Source: Clostridium algoriphilum
Lineage (GTDB): Bacteria; Bacillota; Clostridia; Clostridiales; Clostridiaceae
Assembly: GCF_020443705.1 (NCBI RefSeq)
Contig: NZ_JAIZZK010000027.1
Location: 1-60,148 of the forward strand
Length of the DNA: 60,148 bases
Direction: 5' to 3'
Part shown: positions 52,368 through 60,148 of the stretch, piece after piece
How the letters are laid out: every line of letters starts with the position of its first letter
Position numbering within the stretch: position 1 is the first letter of the stretch
Notes under the pieces: model-generated
Database searches by the model: none
The model's input: the letters and a program-made list of their open reading frames with translations, nothing else
What the model was told of the DNA's origin: nothing
Made by a program: the position numbers and the translations under genes

Positions 52368-52396
52368 TCTGTTATTTATGAAACGGGAGGAAAAAT

Positions 52397-53116
52397 ATGC
52401 ATAAATTCATAAAAGGTATGTTAAAATTTATAATATTTATATTTATAGTTCTATGTATTAGTTGGTTTGGATTAAAGTATTACTTTAGTCATGTCAACAT
52501 AATTGCTAATAAGGTGCGTGCTGACGTGCTCACTCAAGTACAAGCTCATCATAGCCAGTTATTAACGTACAAAGATATACCGGAAATGTATCGAAATGCT
52601 ATTATCTCAACTGAGGATCGCAGTTTTTTCACAAACAAAGGGATAGATGTCAAAGGAACCATACGGGCAGTTTTTGTGGACATTGGAAGTGGGCAAACCC
52701 TTCAAGGTGGCTCTACAATTACGCAACAGTTGATTCATAACACACCTTTAAGTAATACAGCAAAATCATTAACGTGGAAATTACGTGAGAGTGTCTTTGC
52801 CATTGGGTTGTATGATACGATGAGTAAGCAAGAAACATTTGCATTTTACACCAATGTTATATACTTCGGACATGGGGCTAATGGATTGTACCAAGCAGCA
52901 GAGACTTACTTTGGAAAAGCTCCATCGGAATTGAACGCAGGAGAACTGACCATGCTTGCTGGCCTTCCAAATGCTCCAAGTGTCTATGATCCATATAAAA
53001 ATAGGACACTTGCCCTTGAAAGGCAACATCTTGTGGTTCAAAATATGGTTGAGAACGGAGTGATTAGTGAACTTCAAGCGACACAGATTATCAGCGAACC
53101 CATTGTGTTGAAATGA
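52397..53116 (+). CDS. mtgA: Monofunctional peptidoglycan glycosyltransferase (GT51)
   Basis: Polymerises lipid II into glycan strands. A 239-residue protein with one N-terminal membrane anchor (about 9-28) and a GT51 domain: catalytic EDR (ISTEDRSFF, Glu73), GGSTITQQL (104-112) and AGELTMLAGLPNAPSVYDPY near the end. It has no transpeptidase domain. GGGAGG precedes the ATG. Small GT51 enzymes assist the main synthases. It is followed by a deletion scar. Confidence 0.92.
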   Translation: MHKFIKGMLKFIIFIFIVLCISWFGLKYYFSHVNIIANKVRADVLTQVQAHHSQLLTYKDIPEMYRNAIISTEDRSFFTNKGIDVKGTIRAVFVDIGSGQTLQGGSTITQQLIHNTPLSNTAKSLTWKLRESVFAIGLYDTMSKQETFAFYTNVIYFGHGANGLYQAAETYFGKAPSELNAGELTMLAGLPNAPSVYDPYKNRTLALERQHLVVQNMVENGVISELQATQIISEPIVLK

Positions 53117-53160
53117 ATTTTTTCAGGAATCGGTAATGTAGAGGGCAATTTCTGTTTGTT

Positions 53161-53199
53161 TTAGCAGTTGAACATAGAGGAATTGATGTATCTACCTAA
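53161..53199 (+). pseudogene. 3' fragment of an Lrp-family gene
   Basis: Codons LAVEHRGIDVST and stop repeat the last 11 codons of the intact Lrp gene at 40254 (TAVEHREIDVST) with few base changes. No upstream part remains. Confidence 0.65.
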
Positions 53200-53202
53200 G
53201 GG

Positions 53203-53367
53203 AAACCTATTGTAATACTAAAAGGTAAGGTAAAGCAGCTTGTTAAAAAGTTTGAATATAAATTACATATAAGCACATCCCATAAAAAGAAAACTGCAAT
53301 TGATTTTGCAGTTTTGGAGGAGGATAAAAATGAAAATCGCAACAACACAGATAATGAGAAAGATTGA
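53203..53367 (+). pseudogene. acpS: 5'-truncated holo-ACP synthase
   Basis: From 53203 the frame reads KPIVILKGKVKQLVKKF then KLHISTSHKKKTAIDFAVLE, the C-terminal third of AcpS (ending normally in HISISH...AVAFA). The start and catalytic N-terminus are absent. It overlaps the start of nnr, the order seen in other clostridia (acpS-nnr). The upstream part was replaced by an Lrp fragment. Confidence 0.7.
53290..53315 (+). terminator. Hairpin just before the nnr ribosome binding site
   Basis: AAAACTGCAA - TTGATT - TTGCAGTTTT, 10 bp, within the acpS remnant. It would act as a weak terminator or as a leader stem for nnr. Confidence 0.5.
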
Positions 53368-54832
53368 TAGCTATTGTATAGACGTTTTAGGGATCCCGGG
53401 TATTGTACTAATGGAAAATGCAGCACTAAAGGTAATGAAAAATATACGGTCAAATAATAAAAAATTCGTAATTGTTTGCTCCAGTGGGAATAACGGTGGA
53501 GATGGTTTTGCAGTAGCAAGGCATCTTTTAAATAGAGGAAGTTATGTCGAGATATTTTCTCTTGGCTCAGAGGAAAGTATGAGCGCAGATACCTTGGTCA
53601 ATCTTAATATTATAAGAAATATGGGTATGAAAATAATAAAAGTAAATAACAATGAGGATCTGGAAGTTTTAAGAGAAAGCATAATTAACTGCGAAACTAC
53701 TATTGATGCAATTTTTGGAACAGGATTATCTAGAGAAGTTGAAGGCATTTATTCTTTAGCAATTACAATTATAAATGAGAATAGTAAGTATATTTTATCT
53801 ATTGATGTCCCATCAGGATTTGAGTGCAATAGTGGAAAAGTGATGGGAAATTGCATTAAAAGTAATAAAACAGTTACATTTGAACTTTATAAAAAGGGTT
53901 TTCTTGGATATGACACGGATTCCTTTACTGGAGAAATTGTTATTGAGAAGATTGGAATACCAAGAAGTGTAGTAGATAAATTTCATGAAAATGAATATAT
54001 AATGGATATAGACTTTATTAAAAAGTTAATTAAGCAAAGAAATAAGTATTCACATAAAGGTGATTATGGAAGAACACTTATTTTGGCAGGATCTCTAGGA
54101 TTTACAGGTGCTGCGTATATTTCAACACAGGCTGCTGTTCGAAGTGGAGCTGGGCTTGTTACACTATGCTGTGATAGCTCAATCCAAAACATACTAAGTG
54201 GGAAATTAGTTGAAGCGATGACTGCCTCAACTAATGATGAAAAAAGATTAGATTCGTTAATAACTAAGAGTAATTGTATTGCAATTGGTCCAGGACTAGG
54301 AAATAATCACAGTACTCTAAAATCACTTCAAAAAATTTTATTGAATTCTAAATGTCCTGTTGTAATTGATTCAGATGGTTTAAATGTGCTTGAGGGGAAC
54401 CTTGAAATGCTTAAAAATAAGAAATGTCAGATAGTTCTTACACCTCATATGGGGGAAATGGCAAGAATATCGGGGTTTTCAATAGATGAAATAAATGAAA
54501 ACAAAATAGATATAGCAAAAAAATTCGCAAAAAAACACGATGTTGTTTTGTTACTTAAAGGATTTAATACAATAATTACGGATGGTAAAACCCTGCAAAT
54601 TAATCCTACTGGGAGTAGTGCAATGGCATCAGGGGGAATGGGAGACTGCTTAACTGGTATTATAGCGTCTTTCATATCTCAAGGTTATGACATATTGACT
54701 GCAGCATGTGTTGGTGCATATGTTCACGGTTACTGCGGGGATAAACTTTCAAAGAAAATGTTTTGTGTAAATGCAAATCATATTTTAGAGGCACTCCCTT
54801 CTATAATAAAAGAAATTCAAGATTTAGAATAA
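53330..54832 (+). CDS. nnr: Bifunctional NAD(P)H-hydrate repair enzyme (epimerase/dehydratase)
   Basis: Repairs hydrated NAD(P)H. The 500-residue fusion has an N-terminal NnrE/YjeF_N epimerase (about 1-210; GIVLMENAAL, SSGNNGGDGFAVARHLL, FGTGLSREVEG, SIDVPSGF) and a C-terminal NnrD dehydratase of the ribokinase fold (about 225-495; HKGDYGRTLILAGS, LTPHMGEMARI, MASGGMGDCLTGIIASF). GGAGGAGGATAAAA precedes the chosen ATG; an upstream ATG (53300) lies inside the hairpin and has no site. Its native partner acpS is truncated here. Confidence 0.93.
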   Translation: MKIATTQIMRKIDSYCIDVLGIPGIVLMENAALKVMKNIRSNNKKFVIVCSSGNNGGDGFAVARHLLNRGSYVEIFSLGSEESMSADTLVNLNIIRNMGMKIIKVNNNEDLEVLRESIINCETTIDAIFGTGLSREVEGIYSLAITIINENSKYILSIDVPSGFECNSGKVMGNCIKSNKTVTFELYKKGFLGYDTDSFTGEIVIEKIGIPRSVVDKFHENEYIMDIDFIKKLIKQRNKYSHKGDYGRTLILAGSLGFTGAAYISTQAAVRSGAGLVTLCCDSSIQNILSGKLVEAMTASTNDEKRLDSLITKSNCIAIGPGLGNNHSTLKSLQKILLNSKCPVVIDSDGLNVLEGNLEMLKNKKCQIVLTPHMGEMARISGFSIDEINENKIDIAKKFAKKHDVVLLLKGFNTIITDGKTLQINPTGSSAMASGGMGDCLTGIIASFISQGYDILTAACVGAYVHGYCGDKLSKKMFCVNANHILEALPSIIKEIQDLE

Positions 54833-55167
54833 TATTATTAATGATATAAAAAGATATTTTATAGCATAAAACCTCAATATTTCCGGGGAAATTAAATTTA
54901 ATTGTAATAAAATGGTATTAAGAGAAGCAATCTAAAAAATTCACAATATTTTTCGAAAACATTATCATTCAAGAAAGGATGAAGACATGACCAATAAAAA
55001 TACCAACAACAAAAAGTAGGCGCTACTCAAAGGGGAGTTTGTGGGGTATAATAAATTAGTAAAATAACAAGACATACCTTTAAAATATTTATTGTAAATT
55101 AATTTAGAAGGAATCGGTTATAAAGTATTTTTAAAGATATAAAAAATAAAAAAAAGAAGGTAAAAAT
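54833..55167. other. Intergenic region carrying the conserved peptide-gene upstream element
   Basis: At 55033-55055 GGGGTATAATAAATTAG and later TTAATTTAGAAGGA repeat the sequences upstream of peptide copy 1. A 9-codon frame (MTNKNTNNKK-like, 54987) with a fair ribosome binding site also occurs but is too short to call. Confidence 0.4.
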
Positions 55168-55338
55168 ATGAAAAATGATATAAACAAAAACATGGAAATA
55201 ATGAAAAAAGTTATTGAAGAAAAAAAAGCGAAATCTTCTATGCAAAAAAATTCTAAGCGAGCATCGATACATGGAACACAGAGCCCATCATCAGGTAATG
55301 GTGGAGGGTTAGTTGGTAAAAATAATAGGGGGCAATAA
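55168..55338 (+). CDS. GNGGGLVGK-tail peptide, copy 2
   Basis: A 56-residue peptide (MKNDINKNMEIMKKVIEEK ... GTQSPSSGNGGGLVGKNNRG Q). It is the paralogue of the peptide at 35848, with the same leader-like charged helix and the same Gly-rich tail, extended by five residues through loss of the stop. GAAGG lies 7 nt before the ATG. It is located 345 bases before DAHP synthase copy 2. Confidence 0.7.
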   Translation: MKNDINKNMEIMKKVIEEKKAKSSMQKNSKRASIHGTQSPSSGNGGGLVGKNNRGQ

Positions 55339-55682
55339 ATTCCTTTGTTATTTTTATAAGATGAATTCTTCTGATAAAAGTAAAAACTTCCAATTTTCGC
55401 TAAAGTTTTTAATGAATAAATAGGTTAAATTTAGCTCAAATATGATATTATAAGTGTATAATAACTAAAATCGTAGGAGCTTAATATTCTAGAGAACATT
55501 TAAAAGATGGTTTCGATATCGTAAGCTAATCAAAATTTATGATTATAGGGTAGCAAAAATGGAATTGAAACCCTAAAATATATTAAAATTGATAAAATCA
55601 TAGATATGTTAACAAGTGTATAATATCAAGTGGATTTTTGTTAAATGAAGTAATAATAAATAAGTAAAGTGAGGAAAGTAAT
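55339..55682. other. Leader region of DAHP synthase copy 2
   Basis: About 340 bases with no ORF. A stem AGGGT ... ACCCT (55548-55577) and the conserved AATAATAAATAAGTAAAGTG just before the gene are visible. No Trp or Tyr/Phe T-box core was recognised. Confidence 0.35.
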
Positions 55683-56711
55683 ATGAATATCAAATTTACA
55701 AAAAGAATACCTACTGCAGAGGAAATTATGGAAGAAATCCCTCTAACAAATTCTATTAAAGAGATTAAAAAAAATAGAGATATTGAGATAAGGAAAGTTT
55801 TTGAGAATGAATCTGATAAGTTTCTCCTTATAATTGGGCCATGCTCGGCTGACAACGAAGATTCAGTTTGTGAATACATAGGAAAGCTTGCAAAAGTTCA
55901 GGAAAAAGTAAAAGATTCTATTATTATTATACCTAGAATTTATACAAATAAACCTAGAACCACAGGTGAAGGATATAAAGGTATGGCCTCTCAACCAGAC
56001 CCAAGTAAAGAACCTGATATGGTTGCAGGATTAAAGGCCATCAGAAAACTTCATATAAAAGCATTAAGTGAATATCATATGCCGGCGGCAGACGAAATGT
56101 TATATCCAGAGAATTATACATATCTTTCAGATTTATTAGGGTATATCGCAGTTGGAGCTCGCTCTGTAGAAAATCAGCAACATAGATTTACAGTAAGTGG
56201 TGTTGATATGCCTGTAGGGATGAAGAATCCAACTGGTGGAGATCTAAGCGTAATGCTAAATTCAATTAAAGCTGCACAGGATGGTCATACTTTTATATAT
56301 AACGGCTTTCAGGTTGAAACATCAGGAAACCCTTTTGCACATGCTGTTTTAAGAGGAGCTGTGGACTCTTATGGTAAAAATATTCCCAATTACCATTATG
56401 AAGATTTGATTAATATTGCTAAAGAATATGAAAATCATAAACTTTTTAATCCTTCTATTATTGTAGATACTAATCATGCAAATTCAATGAAGCATTATGA
56501 AGAGCAACCAAGAATAGCTAGAGAAGTGTTAATGAGTAGGAAATATGATTCTCTACTTAAAAAAATGATAAAAGGATTTATGATTGAAAGTTACCTTGTA
56601 GAAGGTAAACAAGATGTAGGGTGTGGCACTTATGGAAAATCAATAACCGATGCATGTTTAGGATGGAAAGATACTGAAAAATTAATTTATTATATTGCTG
56701 AAAATTTATAG
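55683..56711 (+). CDS. 3-deoxy-7-phosphoheptulonate (DAHP) synthase, copy 2
   Basis: A second class I DAHP synthase, 342 residues, about 90 percent identical to copy 1 at 33607. All catalytic blocks are retained (GPCSADNEDSV, PRTTGEGYKG, GARSVENQQHR, VDTNHANS). Of the 33 differences counted, about one third fall in the first 36 residues (MNIKFTKRIPTAEEIMEEIP versus MSIKYIKKMPTAKEIMEEMP), the region that sets feedback inhibition in this enzyme class, so the copies may respond to different aromatic amino acids. GTGAGGAAAGTAAT precedes the ATG, and a terminator follows. Confidence 0.93.
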   Translation: MNIKFTKRIPTAEEIMEEIPLTNSIKEIKKNRDIEIRKVFENESDKFLLIIGPCSADNEDSVCEYIGKLAKVQEKVKDSIIIIPRIYTNKPRTTGEGYKGMASQPDPSKEPDMVAGLKAIRKLHIKALSEYHMPAADEMLYPENYTYLSDLLGYIAVGARSVENQQHRFTVSGVDMPVGMKNPTGGDLSVMLNSIKAAQDGHTFIYNGFQVETSGNPFAHAVLRGAVDSYGKNIPNYHYEDLINIAKEYENHKLFNPSIIVDTNHANSMKHYEEQPRIAREVLMSRKYDSLLKKMIKGFMIESYLVEGKQDVGCGTYGKSITDACLGWKDTEKLIYYIAENL

Positions 56712-56728
56712 AAGCTTTTATAGCAAAG

Positions 56729-56758
56729 AACTCTGAGGAATTACACTCGGAGTTTTTA
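56729..56758 (+). terminator. Terminator of DAHP synthase copy 2
   Basis: AACTCTGAG pairs with CTCGGAGTT (one G-T pair), then TTTAC. Confidence 0.7.
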
Positions 56759-56953
56759 CTTTTTGTACAGATGTAAAAGAAAACTAAGTATTAAATAAAT
56801 ATCCTTAAATGAATGTGCTGGTATTGTAGCGAGATAACAGAGAGTATATTATATATGAAAATGAAACAGGATTGGTGCCTATTTATAAACATCAGCGTCT
56901 GAGAAATTCGCAGGAAATACAATTTAAGCAGTTAGGAAAGGAGTAAACAAAAA

Positions 56954-57874
56954 ATGAAGTATTTGGTTATTGGAGCAGGTGGCACGGGGGGATGCATTGG
57001 AGCCTATATGGCGGAAGCGGGGAAAGATGTTACGCTGATTGCCAGAGGTAAACATCTCGAAAGTATTCAGAAAAGTGGACTTAAGGTAGAAACTACTTGG
57101 AAAGGAAATTATACTGTTTCACCGATAAAAACATATGATATGGAACATTATCAGGAACAACCAGATGTGATTTTTGTTTGTGTGAAAGGCTATTCTCTGG
57201 TGGATACAGTTCCTTTTATTAAACGGGTTGCCCATAAGAATACCGTAGTGATTCCGATTCTAAACATTTATGGAACTGGAGGGAAATTGCAGAAAATGTT
57301 GCCGAAACTTTTAGTTACAGACGGTTGCATTTATGTATCTGCCAATATTAAAGAGCATGGAACTCTTCTGATGCATGGTGAAATTTTCAAAATTGTTTAT
57401 GGGATTCGTAACGCATCAGAATATAGACCTGTTTTAAAACAGATAGAACAGGATTTGAAAGAGAGTAATATTCTTGGAGTTTTATCAGATGATATCAGGA
57501 GGGATGCTTTGCAGAAATTTTCTTATGTATCAGCAATGGCAGCTTGTGGCTTATATTATGATGCAGAAGCAGCACCTATGCAGAAATCGGGAGAAATCAG
57601 AGATACTTTTGTTGCATTAATCAAGGAAATAGATGCTCTGGCTATAGCTATGGGGATTTATTTTACGGTAGATATAGTGCAGATTAATTTAGATATTCTG
57701 GATAAACTTGCGCCTACGGCATCTACATCCATGCAAAGGGATATTGCTCAGGGGAAAAGGTCAGAACTTGACGGGCTTATATTTGAAGTAGTTCGTATGG
57801 GCGAAAAATATGGAGTACCTGTGCAAACATATAAGAAGATAACAGAAAAATTCAGAGATTATCCCACCTCATAA
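56954..57874 (+). CDS. Ketopantoate reductase (PanE/ApbA) family protein
   Basis: A 306-residue NADPH-dependent reductase. N-terminal Rossmann loop VIGAGGTGGCIG, then VFVCVKGYS at strand four and the C-terminal helical domain (KFSYVSAMAACGLYYDAEA, TSMQRDIAQGKRSELDGL). PanE makes pantoate for CoA, but the usual NGLG-type motif reads NIYGTGG, so another 2-keto substrate is possible. AAAGGAG precedes the ATG. It is less AT-rich than its neighbours, a hint of acquisition, and no panB/panC is near. Confidence 0.82.
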   Translation: MKYLVIGAGGTGGCIGAYMAEAGKDVTLIARGKHLESIQKSGLKVETTWKGNYTVSPIKTYDMEHYQEQPDVIFVCVKGYSLVDTVPFIKRVAHKNTVVIPILNIYGTGGKLQKMLPKLLVTDGCIYVSANIKEHGTLLMHGEIFKIVYGIRNASEYRPVLKQIEQDLKESNILGVLSDDIRRDALQKFSYVSAMAACGLYYDAEAAPMQKSGEIRDTFVALIKEIDALAIAMGIYFTVDIVQINLDILDKLAPTASTSMQRDIAQGKRSELDGLIFEVVRMGEKYGVPVQTYKKITEKFRDYPTS

Positions 57875-57918
57875 CTTATTAGGTGGTTAAATATAATAAA
57901 TTAAAGCAGGTGAATGAA

Positions 57919-58686
57919 ATGAGTTCTAACAGACAGTTAAAGTTTTTATTCAATATAAGTAAAAAAAAACCAAACAGCATTAAAGACAAGAAGACTCCAT
58001 GTCCATTTTGTGATAGAGAAGGGTTAACAGGAATTATAGATGGAGAAGGACCATTCATTTTAGTTAAAAACAAATATCCTACATTAGAAAGTACACTTCA
58101 AACAGTGCTAATAGAAACAAGTAGTTGCGATGTTGATATTACAATGTACGATAACGAATATATGAGAAACTTATTAAAATTTGGAGTTAATCATTGGTTG
58201 AATATGGAGAAAAGCGGTGATTTTAAATCTGTAATGTTTTATAAGAATCATGGTCCTTATTCAGGTGGGACTATTAATCATTCACATATGCAGATTGTTG
58301 GACTAAAATCTATAGATTATAAAGAATTTTTAAAGGATGAGTTTTTTGAGGGAATAATAATTAATGAGTCGGATGGATGTGTGCTTAATCTTTCAACCAA
58401 ACCCAAGATGGATTTTACTGAATTTAATATTATAATAAATAATATTAATAATTTAGATATAATGGCTGATAATATAAAGAAAGTTGTGAGTTATATATTA
58501 AATGATTTTTATGTAAGATGTAATAGTTATAATCTTTTTTTCTATGATTGGAAAGATAGTATAATTTGTAAGGTTATACCTAGATTTATTACATCACCAT
58601 TATTTATAGGCTTTTCTATTTCTCAAATTACAAACCAAACGGATGAAATTGTTAGTCAAATTCAACAGTTGTATTTTAAATCTTAA
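57919..58686 (+). CDS. DUF4931 / GalT-like HIT-superfamily protein
   Basis: A 255-residue protein related to galactose-1-phosphate uridylyltransferase. CPFC (28-31) is half of a zinc site and GGTINHSHMQI has HxHxQ (His121-Ser-His123-Met-Gln125), the nucleotidyl-transfer motif of the GalT/HIT fold. It is shorter than GalT and the sugar substrate is unknown. AGCAGGTG lies 7 nt before the chosen ATG; a frame starting 12 codons upstream is less likely. It lies 44 bases after the PanE-like gene, probably in one operon. Confidence 0.82.
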   Translation: MSSNRQLKFLFNISKKKPNSIKDKKTPCPFCDREGLTGIIDGEGPFILVKNKYPTLESTLQTVLIETSSCDVDITMYDNEYMRNLLKFGVNHWLNMEKSGDFKSVMFYKNHGPYSGGTINHSHMQIVGLKSIDYKEFLKDEFFEGIIINESDGCVLNLSTKPKMDFTEFNIIINNINNLDIMADNIKKVVSYILNDFYVRCNSYNLFFYDWKDSIICKVIPRFITSPLFIGFSISQITNQTDEIVSQIQQLYFKS

Positions 58687-58734
58687 TTTAACGTAAGTGG
58701 TTAATAAGTAAGAAGAGGTGATGTGGTTGAATGC

Positions 58735-58860
58735 ATCAGAGAGTGCTTTTATCGGATCAGTATAGTTTACTATGTCAATTGGTAACTTTCTTGCATATTT
58801 TCCAATAAGCAAAAGATTTATATGATTATCATCTATAGAAATAGCTTTTAAATTATCCAA
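58735..58860 (-). pseudogene. N-terminal fragment of a response regulator
   Basis: GGGGTGAT precedes a TTG opening DNLKAISIDDNHINLLLIG then VNYTDPIKAL: the acidic pocket and first helix of a CheY-like receiver domain. After about 45 residues homology ends, and the phosphorylatable Asp is absent. A truncated gene. Confidence 0.65.
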
Positions 58861-58924
58861 TATAAATCACCCCATATCATATTTTTTAAGGATTAATACT
58901 CGTAATTGCTTCTTTACTATAATC

Positions 58925-59120
58925 TTATTGATAATATGCATGTTGCTTGCTCACAAGAGGGATAGATGAACGCTTCTGCAACTCATCAAAAACAATGTGT
59001 GGTGTATTACCTGATAAAGCTATAAAATCTGCACCGCTGGCTATCAAGTTATTGATTGCCACCATTAAATAATTGGTAAGTTCTTCATATTCTTCAAACC
59101 CATTTAATATAATAAGGATG
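58925..59120 (-). pseudogene. Fragment of aspartate/glutamate racemase
   Basis: On minus the frame ILIILNGFEEYEELTNYLMV, NNLIASGADFIALSGNTPHI and VFDELQKRSSIPLVS matches the first active-site region (NTPH) of Asp/Glu racemase-family proteins. No start or second catalytic Cys region remains. Confidence 0.65.
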
Positions 59121-59177
59121 GGAAAACATAAAGTCGTGAAATAATTTATTTCACAACTTTTGTTGTATCCTTATTAT
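59109..59177. repeat. 69-nt palindromic element
   Basis: Outer arms TAATAAGGAT / ATCCTTATTA and inner arms AAAGTCGTGAAATAA / TTATTTCACAACTTT fold into one long, imperfect hairpin in decayed DNA. It may be a terminator or a miniature inverted-repeat relic. Confidence 0.5.
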
Positions 59178-59271
59178 AAATTAACTTTTCTAGAATTAAT
59201 AAGTTCTCTATATGAAAAAAGAGCCCTGTTATGAGCATCTTTGGTTAAAGCAATCCTTATATAGATATCGT

Positions 59272-59325
59272 AAAAGAGTTGGATTTTCAAATAATTGAAA
59301 AATCATTTGAAAATCCAACTCTTTT
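59272..59325. terminator. Strong 21-bp hairpin
   Basis: AAAAGAGTTGGATTTTCAAAT pairs perfectly with its complement over a 12-nt loop, with T-runs on both strands. A 28-codon frame (59212-59298, MKKEPCYEHLWLKQ...) overlaps it and is not convincing. Confidence 0.7.
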
Positions 59326-59505
59326 AACAATTTTCTATATAACCAATAATAGTAATGCTAATCGTCATCTTTTATATTTCAAATAGTAGAGATATGGTCA
59401 GCAAGGCCCAACATCTGAATCCAAACCTATTCAAAATGCGAAAAACTTATATCTTTGAATACAGGTTTTGATTATGAAATAAATTATTTTAAAATTTTTA
59501 TATCT
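59326..59505. other. Intergenic region downstream of the ferritin-like gene
   Basis: AT-rich, no gene seen. Confidence 0.3.
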
Positions 59506-60018
59506 TTATACAAGACCATTATATTCATCTGTATCATATTTTAATAATAATTGTGTTAAATGCTCAGCATGTCCCTTCTCTTCATTAATTATTGAAAATA
59601 TTGCATACCTGACATCAGGATATGGAATGATAGCTAACATTTGTTCATAGAGAATTACAGCTTCAAATTCGCCTTTTATGTCTTCTCTTATATTATTTAG
59701 TATAACCTGTTTATTGTAGTTAGGTGTAAATGCCTGCATTGGTGATTTCGGACCTGATTTATCGCCTATATGTTCTTTATAACTTTTATATTGATTGGGG
59801 TCATATTTACGTAGCAATGTAAGAATCATACCGTAGTGTTTTTTTTCATCTCCCATTATAGTGTTCCAAGCTGCATTTATGTCTTCCATGTTTGAATTTG
59901 CAATATGTTCGGCGTAACCATTTATGGCAATAATTTCAGCTATTAATATTTCTCTTAATTTATTTGTATCAAGTCTCGCAACACCCTGTGGTTGACCATA
60001 TCTGTTTGTGTAGCTCAT
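59506..60018 (-). CDS. Ferritin-like di-iron protein
   Basis: A 170-residue four-helix bundle protein. Candidate metal ligands: E28 in IAEIIAINGY, E58 and H61 in DEKKHY, E119 and E125 in EFEAVILYEQ, E147 and H150 in NEEKGHAEHL, the paired E...ExxH pattern of rubrerythrin/ferritin-like proteins. It lacks a rubredoxin domain, so it may be an erythrin-type peroxidase, an iron-binding protein or a spore-coat-like protein. TGGAGG lies 9 nt before the ATG. An 18-bp perfect dyad 23 nt upstream of the start is shared with speE. Confidence 0.82.
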   Translation of the reverse strand: MSYTNRYGQPQGVARLDTNKLREILIAEIIAINGYAEHIANSNMEDINAAWNTIMGDEKKHYGMILTLLRKYDPNQYKSYKEHIGDKSGPKSPMQAFTPNYNKQVILNNIREDIKGEFEAVILYEQMLAIIPYPDVRYAIFSIINEEKGHAEHLTQLLLKYDTDEYNGLV

Positions 60019-60041
60019 TTTTATACCTCCAATATTTATTT

Positions 60042-60059
60042 GATAGTGTTAACACTATC
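60042..60059 (-). promoter_or_regulatory. 18-bp perfect dyad upstream of the ferritin-like gene
   Basis: GATAGTGTTAACACTATC, preceded on minus by AAACAAA, the same as at 16898-16915 with one central base changed and the same 23-nt distance to the start codon. A likely operator. Confidence 0.65.
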
Positions 60060-60079
60060 TTTGTTTTATTTATTTGAAT

Positions 60080-60095
60080 CCTTGCATTAGCAAGG
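60080..60095. repeat. Short hairpin near the right edge
   Basis: CCTTGC - ATTA - GCAAGG, about 60 bases upstream of the ferritin-like start. It overlaps the expected promoter zone. Confidence 0.35.
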
Positions 60096-60148
60096 GTTTA
60101 AGCTACTTTTATAATAAAAAAAACAATGACCCCCTCTATTTGTTATAA

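Noticed and set aside
59212-59298. 28-codon ORF MKKEPCYEHLWLKQ...
   Set aside because: No ribosome binding site and its 3' half is one arm of a 21-bp hairpin.

Overview
The window is low-GC, strongly AT-rich DNA with AGGAGG-type ribosome binding sites. Its gene set (class III anaerobic ribonucleotide reductase, LysM/SleB wall hydrolase, Nramp, BrnQ, OhrR, FtsH, DUF4931, many tiny ORFs) points to an anaerobic spore-former of the genus Clostridium in the broad sense. The species cannot be read from the sequence. No rRNA, tRNA, CRISPR array, intact transposase or intact prophage was seen, so this looks like chromosome with several accessory or decaying patches.

Layout. 0-5 kb: CPA1-type Na+/H+ antiporter, a 30-aa peptide gene, DbpA-type RNA helicase, a zinc-ribbon protein and a cold-shock protein, all on minus. 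5-10 kb: a LysM3-SleB hydrolase behind a c-di-AMP-riboswitch-like leader, then a cobalamin riboswitch driving nrdDG. 10-18 kb: a long class B PBP2, then pyk and an RpiB-like isomerase (probably co-transcribed), then spermidine synthase. 18-20 kb: a ParM/Alp-like actin gene with a ParR-like partner and upstream direct repeats, a complete-looking plasmid-type segregation cassette. 20-33 kb: OhrR, AEC exporter, LysP-type permease, ogt with no AUG start, an EamA exporter, ankyrin and SEC-C proteins, an IS relic, an L,D-transpeptidase, a deleted putP, an aldehyde dehydrogenase, FtsH, a DUF2156 protein and a TetR regulator. 33-45 kb: the first DAHP synthase, several peptide genes, BrnQ, aspartase, an Lrp regulator, two tandem TIGR00300-type (archaeal ornithine-cyclodeaminase-like) paralogues, and MntH. 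Amino-acid uptake and catabolism is the theme here. 45-60 kb: a mosaic. It has a sugar kinase, dUTPase, membrane-anchored esterase, decayed lantibiotic-immunity ABC and sensor-kinase pieces, an HFCD flavoprotein, MtgA, a deletion scar with Lrp and AcpS fragments before nnr, a second copy of the peptide gene and of DAHP synthase, a PanE-like reductase, a DUF4931 protein, response-regulator and racemase fragments, and a ferritin-like protein.

Three observations stand out. First, a small peptide gene ending in a GNGGGLVGK-type tail occurs intact twice (35.8 and 55.2 kb) and as a fragment (40.8 kb), with conserved upstream DNA and near an equally duplicated DAHP synthase. Second, an 18-bp dyad GATAGTGTT(A/T)ACACTATC lies exactly 23 nt before the start codons of both speE and the ferritin-like gene, which are 43 kb apart. 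Third, there is a chromosomal ParM/ParR/parC-like cassette. Many small genes absent from ordinary annotation were found by pairing good ribosome binding sites with terminators.
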